Source: Changshengia sp963803165
GTDB lineage: Bacteria; Chloroflexota; Dormibacteria; Aeolococcales; Aeolococcaceae
Length of the DNA stretch: 64,000 bases
Assembly (NCBI GenBank): GCA_963803165.1
Contig: CAWDLK010000008.1
Span: 189,768 to 253,767 of the forward strand
Reading direction: 5' to 3'
Part shown: in pieces, positions 16,384 to 23,318 of the stretch
How positions within the stretch are numbered: position 1 is the stretch's first letter
Layout of the letters: each line of letters starts with the position of its first letter
The notes under the pieces: model-generated
What the model was told of the DNA's origin: nothing
Database searches by the model: none
Seen by the model: only the letters and a program-made list of their open reading frames with translations
Program-made: the position numbers and the translations under genes

Positions 16384-16806
16384 TCAGCCGTCTCCGCCGG
16401 CGAGCCCCAGCGTGGCCAGGGAGGCGCGGATCGTCTCCGCCACCTGGTCCAGCGCCTCCGGTCGCGGGTTCCAGTCCCGCTGGCCGAAGTCGAGGTGGTC
16501 CAGGCTCTGGATCGGCACCAGGTGGACGTGGACGTGGGGGACGTCCAGTCCGACGATCATCATCCCCACGCGGACGGGGTGGAAGCCGTGCTGCAGCGCC
16601 TTCCCCAGCCGCTGGGAGACGGTCGTCAGGTGGGCGAGGATCGACGGCTCCAGGTCCAGCCAGTCGTCGACCTCGGCACGCGGCACCACCAGGGTGTGGC
16701 CCGGACGCAGCGGGTGCCGGTCGAGGAAGGCGACGCACGCCTCGTCCTGCCAGACGAAGCGGGCCGGCAGCTCACCGGCGATGATCCGGCTGAAGACGCT
16801 GGGCAT
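16384..16806 (-). CDS. HIT-family protein (histidine-triad nucleotide hydrolase)
   Basis: A 140-residue cytoplasmic protein with the start VFSRIIAGELPARFVWQDE, the segment RPGHTLVVPRAEVDDW and the histidine triad VPHVHVHLVP at about residues 92-101. HIT proteins hydrolyse adenosine 5'-phosphoramidates or dinucleotides. GACAAT ends exactly six bases before the ATG at 16806 and there is no Shine-Dalgarno, another leaderless candidate. It converges with the GalT-like gene, 14 bases apart. Confidence 0.92.
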   Translation of the reverse strand: MPSVFSRIIAGELPARFVWQDEACVAFLDRHPLRPGHTLVVPRAEVDDWLDLEPSILAHLTTVSQRLGKALQHGFHPVRVGMMIVGLDVPHVHVHLVPIQSLDHLDFGQRDWNPRPEALDQVAETIRASLATLGLAGGDG

Positions 16807-16855
16807 GAGTCGATTGTCACGATTGGCCGGTTGGGCTCGTGAGTTCCCGCCGGTG

Positions 16856-16981
16856 TCACTGGGGGGCGGGCTGCTGGCGGGCCTTCTTCGCCTCCGCCTG
16901 CCTCTGCGCCTTGCGGGTCGATGGTGCCTTGGGCTTCTTGGCCTGCTTCTTGGGAGCGCCACGGGTCTTCTCGCCTGCCAT
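16856..16981 (-). CDS. Tiny lysine-rich protein
   Basis: A 41-residue, highly basic protein starting MAGEKTRGAPKKQAKKPKAP and ending QQPAPQ. Lys, Arg, Ala and Gln dominate; it should be disordered and could bind nucleic acid. TAGACT lies seven bases before the ATG, the same -10 form as uvrB, which supports a real leaderless gene. No family can be named with confidence. It could instead be chance. Confidence 0.42.
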   Translation of the reverse strand: MAGEKTRGAPKKQAKKPKAPSTRKAQRQAEAKKARQQPAPQ

Positions 16982-17177
16982 GCCCGTGAGTCTAGCGTCG
17001 CGGCGGGGGCTCGGGGAGGGACGGTTCGGGGCCGCGTGCCCCCTCCGGACCGGCGATGGGCGGCGTGGCGCCCTCCGCACCTTGGGCCGAAAGCTGGCAC
17101 AATCTCCGTCAACGAGGGGGGTGGCGCAGTCGGAAGCCCCCGGTTGCGCGTCGACCTCCCGTTGGAGGGTCCAGCTC

Positions 17178-17576
17178 ATGAGCTACGCGCCGCCGCCTCC
17201 CCCGGGGTACCCCGCGCCCCCGCCTCCGGGGTACCCGGCACCGGCATCTCCGGGATACCCCGGGGGGCCGTCCGCCAACCCGGTCCAGCTGACGATCGAG
17301 CACCAGGAGAGGTACAACCGCGGCCTGGGCTGCCTCGGCATCATCTACATCCTGCGAGAGATCCTGCTCATCCCGGCGTTCATCTGCCTGTTCCTCGTGG
17401 GCATCGTGGCCGGGATCGTGTTCTGGTTCATGCAGTGGGCGGTCGTGCTCACCGGCCACTATCCCAAGGGCCCCCACTCCTTCATCACCGGGTTCCTTCG
17501 CTACCTGACCCGGATATACGCCTGGCTCTTCGGCCTGACGGACACGTACCCAGGGTTCTTCAACCTCAAGCCCTGA
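17178..17576 (+). CDS. DUF4389 membrane protein
   Basis: A 132-residue protein. The first 30 residues hold a tandem Pro-Gly-Tyr repeat (PPPGYPAP, PPPGYPAP, ASPGYPG). The body has two membrane helices, with the conserved segments LTIEHQERYNRGLGCLGIIY, FMQWAVVLTGHYPKG, and FLRYLTRIYAWLFGLTDTYP, matching DUF4389 ('fTGryPrgl...vLRw..Rv.aYl.LLtDeYPPF'). The ribosome site GGAGGG is eight bases upstream of the ATG. Only one copy of the domain is present. Function unknown. Confidence 0.8.
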   Translation: MSYAPPPPPGYPAPPPPGYPAPASPGYPGGPSANPVQLTIEHQERYNRGLGCLGIIYILREILLIPAFICLFLVGIVAGIVFWFMQWAVVLTGHYPKGPHSFITGFLRYLTRIYAWLFGLTDTYPGFFNLKP

Positions 17577-17590
17577 GCGCAGCCAATGGC

Positions 17591-17621
17591 GGCGCCCGCC
17601 GGTGGCGTGCCGGTGGGCGCC
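17591..17621. terminator. Bidirectional hairpin between DUF4389 and clpP genes
   Basis: A 12-bp stem, GGCGCCCGCCGG (17591-17602) against CCGGTGGGCGCC (17610-17621), with one G-U pair and a 7-base loop, in the gap between convergent genes. There is no T-tract on either side. Confidence 0.55.
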
Positions 17622-17679
17622 GTCCGCGTCCTGGGGCAGGACGCCCGCCTTCTGCAGAGGGCGGTGGCCCGGTGGCGGT

Positions 17680-18282
17680 TCAGCTCCGCAGGTCGGGGCG
17701 GTGCTCGATGACCCGGTCGATGAGCCCGTAGTCGAGCGCCTCCTGGGCGCTCAGGTAGTGGTCGCGCTCGAGGTCGCGGGCCAGCTGCGCCGGCGGCTTG
17801 CCGGTGTGTTGCGCGTACAGCCCGATCATCTGGTCGCGCTGGTGGAGGATCTCGCGCGCGTAGATGTCGATGTCCCCCGCCTTGCCCTTCAGGCCGGGAG
17901 TCCACGGCTGGTGGATCATGACCACGGCATTGGGGAGTGCGCAGCGGCGGGCGGGCGCCCCCGCGCAGAGCAGCAGCGACGCGCTGCTCGCCGCCATCCC
18001 CAGGCAGACGGTGCCGACCGCCGGCTGCACATACTGCATCGCGTCGTAGATGGAGAAGGCGGAGGTCACCGAGCCACCCGGGCTGTTGATGTAGAGCCAG
18101 ATCTCCCGCTGCGGGTCCTCGCCCTCGAGGAAGAGCAGCTGGGCGGTGACCAGGTTGGCGAGGTCGTCGTCGATCTCCCCACCCACGAAGACGATCCGGT
18201 CGCGGAGCAGGCGCGAGTAGATGTCGAAAGAGCGCTCCCCGCGGGTGGTGGTCTCGACGACGCTGGGCACCAGCGCCCTCAC
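17680..18282 (-). CDS. clpP: ATP-dependent Clp protease proteolytic subunit
   Basis: The serine peptidase barrel of the Clp system. The 200-residue protein has the catalytic triad Ser99 (GMAASSA), His124 (MIHQPW) and Asp174 (ERDHYLSAQEALDYGLID). The N-terminal SRLLRDRIVFVGGEID and NSPGGSV are standard. The GTG start overlaps the clgR stop by four bases (GTGA), so translation is coupled to its regulator. No clpX or clpC ATPase gene is in the window; an ATPase-less Clp_N protein is at 52237. tmRNA-tagged proteins are expected substrates. It may form part of a mixed ClpP barrel, but a paralogue is not visible here. Confidence 0.96.
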   Translation of the reverse strand: MRALVPSVVETTTRGERSFDIYSRLLRDRIVFVGGEIDDDLANLVTAQLLFLEGEDPQREIWLYINSPGGSVTSAFSIYDAMQYVQPAVGTVCLGMAASSASLLLCAGAPARRCALPNAVVMIHQPWTPGLKGKAGDIDIYAREILHQRDQMIGLYAQHTGKPPAQLARDLERDHYLSAQEALDYGLIDRVIEHRPDLRS

Positions 18283-18707
18283 GAGCGCGCCTCCCCGGCG
18301 AGGAATCCGATCCGCCGGTGGGGCGGCTCGGTGCCCCCCATCGCCATGAAGGCGCCGAACTCGGCGACGGTGCGCAGCCGGTCGCGGCTCAGCTGCCCGG
18401 CCGCCATCTCCAGGCGGGCCCGGGGGTCCGCCGGCCAGCGGGGCCCCTCGGCGGCCGGGGTGAGGCTCTCCGCGACCTCGGCGTAGAGGGCTCCGATCGG
18501 GACTCGCAGCGCATAGGCGATGGCGACCAGCAGCTCGGTGGAGACGTCCTTGCGCCCGCGTTCGACCTCGGAGAGGTGGGCGGGGGAGCATCCCGCCTCG
18601 GTGGCGATGGCGCTGAGCGTCCTGCCCGAGGCTTCCCGGTGGCCTCGCAGGGAGGCGCCCAGGGCTCTCCGCAGCTCCCCGGCAGTTTCGCTGTAAGCGA
18701 ATGGCAT
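18279..18707 (-). CDS. clgR: ClgR-type XRE-family regulator of Clp genes
   Basis: A 142-residue helix-turn-helix protein. GRTLSAIATEAGCSPAHLSE followed by VERGRKDVSTELLVAIAYAL closely matches ClgR, the actinobacterial activator of clpP and clpC. The C-terminal extension is poorly conserved. The first gene of a two-gene operon with clpP (GTGA overlap), the natural target. A TATACT -10 is nine bases before the ATG, and an inverted repeat matching the ClgR operator lies inside codons 3-7, implying autoregulation. ClgR levels are set by Clp proteolysis in actinobacteria. Confidence 0.85.
   Translation of the reverse strand: MPFAYSETAGELRRALGASLRGHREASGRTLSAIATEAGCSPAHLSEVERGRKDVSTELLVAIAYALRVPIGALYAEVAESLTPAAEGPRWPADPRARLEMAAGQLSRDRLRTVAEFGAFMAMGGTEPPHRRIGFLAGEARS
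18687..18701 (-). promoter_or_regulatory. ClgR-type operator inside the clgR start region
   Basis: Inverted repeat TTCGCTTACAGCGAA read on the minus strand, arms TTCGCT and AGCGAA around TAC. The core CGCTTACAGCG fits the actinobacterial ClgR consensus as I recall it (CGC-Y-N-A-N-R-GCG). It lies just downstream of the likely transcription start, since the -10 TATACT is at 18717-18722, a position that suggests repression by roadblock as much as activation. Confidence 0.55.
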
Positions 18708-18816
18708 TTCACTTGCAGTATATCAACGCGGCCGTGCCGGGCGAGCTCGACAACCCCGGCAGGGAGCCCATGGTGACCTGCGGACCGGTGGCCGGAGGCC
18801 GCCGCGACCGCCTCGA

Positions 18817-19119
18817 TCAGGGAGCCGAGCGCTCCGGGTCGCGCTCGTAGGTGACGGCGGCCAGGGGCAGGTCGACCTCGATCGAACCCGGGAGGCGTCT
18901 GTCGAACCAGGTCGCCGCCGGCTCGACGTTGACGGAGCCGTGGGTGTCCTCCTCGTCCACCACCCGGTAGCCGTGGGCCGTGAGACGGGCCGCATCCCTG
19001 TTGCGCTCGGCCTCCGAGTTGTACTTGCGGCGCAGCCGGGACGGGTAGCTGTTGCGCGCGTCCCAGTGCTGGAGGCGCCACGCCCTCCAGAGGTTGCGCA
19101 GCCGTCCGGCGAAGGTCAC
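18817..19119 (-). CDS. Small hypothetical protein
   Basis: About 100 residues from the GTG at 19119. The sequence is rich in Arg, Tyr and Trp: FAGRLRNLWRAWRLQHWDAR, then NSYPSRLRRKYNSEAERNRD and AARLTAHGYRVVDEEDTHGS. The last pattern (helical, then 'GYRVV' strand) suggests a small nucleic-acid or ribosome-associated fold, but I recognise no family. A GGGAGAA ribosome site is upstream. It sits between clgR and the palindromic element behind dnaK. Confidence 0.5.
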   Translation of the reverse strand: MTFAGRLRNLWRAWRLQHWDARNSYPSRLRRKYNSEAERNRDAARLTAHGYRVVDEEDTHGSVNVEPAATWFDRRLPGSIEVDLPLAAVTYERDPERSAP

Positions 19120-19242
19120 CGGCGGATTCTCCCTCGGGCGGCCGGGTCCGTGGGTGGCAGGGCTGGGGACACCGAGCCGCGAGCGGGATTCGCGCAGGCG
19201 GCAGAGCGACGCCGAACCGTGCTCACGGCGAAGTGGCGCGAT

Positions 19243-19394
19243 GGAGGTGCGTTGAGGAGCGAGGCCTTGCGCAGGCGGCAGCTGCAATGCCGCCGCCCGG
19301 GGTTCCCCGCGTGGCCTGCCACGTGGGGTGGGATCACGAGCATGCCGGCGCCGAGAGGCGCCGGACGTGCGTGCCGAGCGGAGCGGCCACCTCC
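19243..19394. repeat. Intergenic multi-arm palindromic element, copy C
   Basis: Fills most of the 303-base gap downstream of dnaK. The outer arm is GGAGGTG (19243-19249) against CACCTCC (19388-19394). Arm 1 is GGCGGCA (19274-19280), loop gctgcaa, TGCCGCC (19288-19294). An extra arm, CCCCGCGTGG (19305-19314) against CCACGTGGGG (19319-19328), is absent from copies A and B. Arm 2 is CCGGCGCC (19345-19352), loop gaga, GGCGCCGG (19357-19364). The leader GAGCGAGGCCTTGCGCAGG and tail CCGAGCGGAGC match copies B and A. No gene supported inside. Confidence 0.75.
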
Positions 19395-19422
19395 GCCCCG
19401 CCGCCCCGCCCGCAGGCGCAGG

Positions 19423-21360
19423 TCAGACCTCCTTGAACTCGGCGTCCACCACGTCGTCGCCGCCCGACCCCTCGGAGCCCGGCGAAGCGGGAGCACCGCC
19501 CTCCGGAGCCGCCCCGCCGCTCTCCGGCGCCGGCCCGGCCGGCCCGCTCGACGGCCCGCCCGAGGAGGACGCGTACACGGCCTCGCCGATCTTCTGGATC
19601 GACGCCTGCAGGGCGTCGTGGGCGGACTTGATGGCGTCGTCGTCGTTCTTGCTGATGGCGTCGCGCACCGCGGCGACCTTGGCCTCGATGTCGGTGCGGA
19701 GGTCGGACGGCACCTTGTCGCCCGCGTCCTTGAGCGCCTTCTCGGCCTGGAATGCGAGGTGCTCGGCCCGGTTCTTGGTCTCGATGGCCTCCTGCTTCCG
19801 GCGGTCCTCGTCGGCGTGCGACTCGGCCTCCTTGACCATCCGCTCCACCTCGTCCTTCTGCAGGGTGGTGGACCCGGTGATGGTGACCTTGTTCTGCTTG
19901 CCGGTGCCCCGGTCATGAGCGGTGACGTTGAGGATGCCGTTGGCGTCGATGTCGAAGGTGACCTCGATCTGGGGCACCCCGCGCGGTGCGGGCGGTATCC
20001 CATCCAGGGTGAAGGTCCCGAGGATCCGGTTGTCCCGCGCCATCGGCCGCTCGCCCTGGAGGACCACGATCTCGACGCTCGGCTGGGCGTCGGAGGCGGT
20101 GGAGAAGACCTGGGACTTGGCGGTGGGGATGGTGGTGTTGCGCTCGATGAGCTTGGTGTTCACCTCGCCCTCGGTCATGATCCCGAGCGACAGCGGGGTG
20201 ACGTCGAGGAGCAGCACGTCCTTGACCTCGCCCTTGAGCACCCCGGCCTGGATGGCGGCGCCGATGGCCACCACCTCGTCCGGGTTGACGCTGCGGTTGG
20301 GGTCCTTGCCGCCCAGCTCCTTGACCAGCGCCTGGATCACCGGCATCCGGGTGGAGCCGCCGACCAGGATCACCTCGTCGAGGTCCTTGACGCTCATGTG
20401 GGCGTCGGCCAGGGCGTCCTGGAAGGGCTTGCGGCAGCGCGCGGTGAGGTCCTCGGTCAGCTGCTCGAACTTGGAGCGGGAGACCGTGATGTCGAGGTGC
20501 TTCGGCCCCGAGGCGTCGGCGGTGATGAAGGGCAGGTTGACCTGGGTCTCCTGGCGCTGGGAGAGCTCGATCTTGGCCTTCTCGGCCGCCTCGGTCAGCC
20601 GCTGCAGCGCCTGGGGGTCGCCGCGCAGGTCGATGCCCTGGTCCCGCTTGAACTCGTCGGCCAGGAAGTCCACCACCCTGCGGTCGTAGTCGTCGCCGCC
20701 CAGGTGCGTGTCCCCGTTGGTGGACTTGACCTCGAAGACCCCCTCGCCGACCTCCAGGATGGAGACGTCGAAGGTGCCGCCGCCGAGGTCGAAGACGAGG
20801 ATCTTCTCGTTCTCCTTCTTCTCCAGCCCGTAGGCGAGGGAGGCGGCGGTCGGCTCGTTGATGATCCGCAGCACGTTGAGCCCGGCGATCTGGCCGGCGT
20901 TCTTGGTGGCCTGGCGCTGGGCGTCGTTGAAGTAGGCGGGGACGGTGATGACCGCGTCGGTCACCTTCTCGCCCAGGTAGGCCTCGGCGTCCGTCTTCAG
21001 CTTCTGGAGCACCATCGCCGAGATCTGCTCCGGGGTGTGGCGCTCGCCGGCGACCTCCACCTCGACCCGGCCGTCCTTGCCGGCCACCACCTTGTAGGGG
21101 ACCTGCTTGGACTCGGTGCCCACCTCGCTCAGCAGCCGCCCCATGAAGCGCTTGATCGAGTAGATGGTGTTGTGGGGGTTCACCGCGGCCTGGCGCCGGG
21201 CCAGCGTGCCGACGAGGCGCTCTCCGCCGCGGGTGAAGGCGACCACGGAGGGGGTGGTGCGACCGCCCTCGGCATTGGCGATGACGGTGGGCTCGCCGCC
21301 CTCCATCACGGCCACCACGCTGTTGGTGGTACCGAGATCGATGCCGACGGTCTTGGCCAT
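19423..21360 (-). CDS. dnaK: Chaperone DnaK (Hsp70)
   Basis: The ATP-dependent Hsp70 chaperone. A full-length 645-residue protein starting MAKTVGIDLGTTNSVVAVME (phosphate-1 loop), with VITVPAYFNDAQRQATKNAG, VFDLGGGTFDVSILEV, VILVGGSTRMPVIQ, then the substrate-binding beta domain and a helical lid. The C-terminus ends in a Gly/Pro/Ser-rich tail and acidic DVVDAEFKEV. A strong GGAGGG ribosome site precedes the ATG. No grpE, dnaJ or hspR/hrcA is adjacent, and I see no CIRCE or HAIR operator upstream. Copy C of the palindromic element follows the stop by about 30 bases. Confidence 0.98.
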   Translation of the reverse strand: MAKTVGIDLGTTNSVVAVMEGGEPTVIANAEGGRTTPSVVAFTRGGERLVGTLARRQAAVNPHNTIYSIKRFMGRLLSEVGTESKQVPYKVVAGKDGRVEVEVAGERHTPEQISAMVLQKLKTDAEAYLGEKVTDAVITVPAYFNDAQRQATKNAGQIAGLNVLRIINEPTAASLAYGLEKKENEKILVFDLGGGTFDVSILEVGEGVFEVKSTNGDTHLGGDDYDRRVVDFLADEFKRDQGIDLRGDPQALQRLTEAAEKAKIELSQRQETQVNLPFITADASGPKHLDITVSRSKFEQLTEDLTARCRKPFQDALADAHMSVKDLDEVILVGGSTRMPVIQALVKELGGKDPNRSVNPDEVVAIGAAIQAGVLKGEVKDVLLLDVTPLSLGIMTEGEVNTKLIERNTTIPTAKSQVFSTASDAQPSVEIVVLQGERPMARDNRILGTFTLDGIPPAPRGVPQIEVTFDIDANGILNVTAHDRGTGKQNKVTITGSTTLQKDEVERMVKEAESHADEDRRKQEAIETKNRAEHLAFQAEKALKDAGDKVPSDLRTDIEAKVAAVRDAISKNDDDAIKSAHDALQASIQKIGEAVYASSSGGPSSGPAGPAPESGGAAPEGGAPASPGSEGSGGDDVVDAEFKEV

Positions 21361-21517
21361 GTGAGGGGTCCCTCCAGAAGTGCTCGAACGTGAGCCGAAC
21401 CGTCCGGGGAGCGGCGCACCCGCCGGCTCCGTGGCGGTCAGATCCCGATGTACCTCGGCGTCTGCCCATGCTAAACGCCTGCGCGGTCAGCGGGAGGCGT
21501 CCCCCGCTCCCGCCCGG

Positions 21518-22147
21518 TCACTCACGGAAGCCGTCCTGGCCGATCAGCGGGACGAAGCGGCAGGGGCCGAGGTTCTCGGTGGTCCAGATCCCCCCGTGCA
21601 TCCGCAGCCGGGTGAGCTCCTCGCCCTCGGGGCCGCTCCTGATGGGCACTACCAGGCGGCCGCCCTCGCGGAGCTGGCGGGCCAGCGCCACCGGCAGGCG
21701 GGGAGCCGCGGCGCCGACGCCGATGGCGTCGAAGGGGGCCCGGTCGGGGAGCCCCACGCTGCCGTCGGCGGCCACCACCTCGACGTCCACACCCAGCCGG
21801 CCGAGGAGTTCGGCGGCGCGGTTGGCCAGCTCCGGGATCCGCTCGACGCTGATGACCCGCGCGCCGCAGGCGGCCATCACCGCCGCCTGGTAGCCGCTCC
21901 CGGTGCCGATGTCGAGGGCGACGTCCCCGGGACGCAGCTCCAGCGCCTCGACCAGGATCGCCACCATCAGCGGCTGGGAGATGGTCTGGCTCTCGCCGAT
22001 GGGGAGGGCCCGATCCGCGTAGGCCTCCTCGCGGTCGCCCTCCAGGACGTACTCCTCGCGCCGCACCTGGGCCATCGCCTCGAGGACGCGCCGGTCGGCG
22101 ACCCCGCCGACGCGGAGCCGCTCGATCATCGCCTCCCGGCTGTCCAT
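21518..22147 (-). CDS. pcm: Protein-L-isoaspartate O-methyltransferase
   Basis: Initiates repair of isoaspartyl damage in aged proteins using S-adenosylmethionine. The 209-residue protein has the diagnostic PIGESQTISQPLMVAILVEA and the SAM-binding motif LDIGTGSGYQAAVMA. Later blocks VEVVAADGSVGLPDRAPFDAI and LREGGRLVVPI match the family. It lies upstream of dnaK on the same strand, separated by 157 bases, so it may be in a separate unit. Confidence 0.93.
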   Translation of the reverse strand: MDSREAMIERLRVGGVADRRVLEAMAQVRREEYVLEGDREEAYADRALPIGESQTISQPLMVAILVEALELRPGDVALDIGTGSGYQAAVMAACGARVISVERIPELANRAAELLGRLGVDVEVVAADGSVGLPDRAPFDAIGVGAAAPRLPVALARQLREGGRLVVPIRSGPEGEELTRLRMHGGIWTTENLGPCRFVPLIGQDGFRE

Positions 22148-22199
22148 TCCCGGCTGCCTCGCAGAACCGGTGATCCCGATCGGGGTCGGGCCTCGCCTG

Positions 22200-22418
22200 C
22201 TACTCGGGACGGTACTCCCGCTGCCCGGTCCGGTCGTCGAACCAGACCCGCATCCGCCGCCCCGTCTCGGGGTCGATGAACACCTCCGCCGTTGGCCGGG
22301 CGCCCGCCACCGACCCGCCGCGGCCGCCCCGGTACCTCTCCCAGCCGACCGCCGCGCCCACGATGATGAGGACGGCGACGGCGACGATCACCACCAGCTG
22401 GGCGACGGCGAATCCCAT
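22200..22418 (-). CDS. Small single-pass membrane protein
   Basis: A 72-residue protein with one N-terminal transmembrane helix (AVAQLVVIVAVAVLIIVGAAV) then a hydrophilic domain including VFIDPETGRRMRVWFDDRTG, which looks like a compact beta unit. GGAGG lies upstream of the ATG at a usable distance. No family recognised. It follows the YbjQ-like gene on the same strand by 27 bases and may be cotranscribed. Confidence 0.62.
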   Translation of the reverse strand: MGFAVAQLVVIVAVAVLIIVGAAVGWERYRGGRGGSVAGARPTAEVFIDPETGRRMRVWFDDRTGQREYRPE

Positions 22419-22445
22419 GACGGGCGCCTCCTCAGCGGCGCGCGA

Positions 22446-22784
22446 TCATCCCGCGGCGGGCGGCGCCAGCGGCTCGATCAGCTGGCCCGTGCCGTAGGCC
22501 ACGATCTCGCTCATGGTGTTGCCGATCTCCGAGGAGTCGAACCGCATCATGGTCACCGCGTTGGCCCCCATGGCGGTGGCGTTCTGCACCATGCGGTCGA
22601 CCGCCTGGCGCCGGGCGTCCTCGAGCAGCTTGACGTAGGAGGCGACCTCGCCGCCGACGATGCTGCGGAAGCCGGCCGCGATGTTGCCGCCCAGCCCGCG
22701 GGTGCGCACGGTGAGGCCGAAGACCTGCCCGAGCGTCTGCACGACCCGGGTGCCGGGGATGTTCTCGGTGGTGGTGACGATCAT
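22446..22784 (-). CDS. YbjQ/UPF0145 family protein
   Basis: A 112-residue protein of the YbjQ family (PF01906, once called heavy-metal-binding). Diagnostic segments are MIVTTTENIPGTRVVQTLGQ, GLTVRTRGLGGNIAAGFRSI, GGEVASYVKLLEDARRQAVD, and MGANAVTMMRFDSSEIG. These proteins form stable pentamers or decamers. Their physiological role is not established. Part of a minus-strand run of small genes ending at pcm. Confidence 0.88.
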   Translation of the reverse strand: MIVTTTENIPGTRVVQTLGQVFGLTVRTRGLGGNIAAGFRSIVGGEVASYVKLLEDARRQAVDRMVQNATAMGANAVTMMRFDSSEIGNTMSEIVAYGTGQLIEPLAPPAAG

Positions 22785-22821
22785 GGGTCGAGCATAGCCG
22801 TCCCGCGACCCCCTCGCCGGC

Positions 22822-23244
22822 TCATTGCGGGGTCAGGTCGAGGTCCGGCGGCGCGCTCTCCGGCAGCTTCCAGACGATGAAGCCCTTCTCCCAGCGACGG
22901 TGCAAATCGTTGGCGGCGTCCACCGCCTCGGCGGCTCGGCGCTCGAACGTCACCAGGTCCTCGGCCGCGATGGCGAGGAGCAGCGGCTCCACCTCCTCGT
23001 GGAGGTACTCGGCCACGTCGTCGGCGTACTTGGGTCGGGTGATCGTGCAGAGGCGAAACAGCTTGCTCATCTCGGCGAGCTGCCATCGGGCGAGGCGCCA
23101 GTTGCCGGCCCGGGCCGCGTACACGGCCCGCCAGAATCGGTTGGCGATCTCGGGCATCAGCCGGGCCAGCCCGGGCTGGAGCCGGGTCAGCTCCTCGGGG
23201 CTCAGCCGTTCGGGGTTGGCAGGTGTCCCTGCGCTCTCCGCCAT
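22822..23244 (-). CDS. Conserved-looking helical hypothetical protein
   Basis: A 140-residue helical protein with residues that look selected: LMPEIANRFWRAVYAARAGN, WQLAEMSKLFRLCTITRPKY, and HRRWEKGFIVWKLPESAPPD. The spacing of Trp, Arg and Tyr resembles a ligand-binding helical bundle, but no family name comes to mind. A -10-like TACACT lies nine bases before the ATG at 23244. It is divergent from the ECF-controlled kelch-like gene and shares its promoter region. Confidence 0.58.
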   Translation of the reverse strand: MAESAGTPANPERLSPEELTRLQPGLARLMPEIANRFWRAVYAARAGNWRLARWQLAEMSKLFRLCTITRPKYADDVAEYLHEEVEPLLLAIAAEDLVTFERRAAEAVDAANDLHRRWEKGFIVWKLPESAPPDLDLTPQ

Positions 23245-23284
23245 CGCCGGTCGAGTGTATCCGCGGCGAGCCCCGCCCCCATCG

Positions 23285-23312
23285 GGAACCCGGCGGCGGC
23301 CGCCGGCGTAGA
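23285..23312 (+). promoter_or_regulatory. ECF-type promoter of the kelch-like gene
   Basis: GGAACC (23285-23290), 16-base spacer, CGTAGA (23307-23312). The same word and spacing occur before the ECF sigma-factor gene (GGAACC-N16-CGTATG at 44739). The predicted start falls on or next to the ATG at 23319. The spacer is itself a GC palindrome. Confidence 0.6.
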
Positions 23313-23318
23313 GGGGAA

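Noticed and set aside
21361..21517. CIRCE or HAIR operator before dnaK
   Set aside because: No TTAGCACTC/GAGTGCTAA or CTTGAGT/ACTCAAG pair is present.
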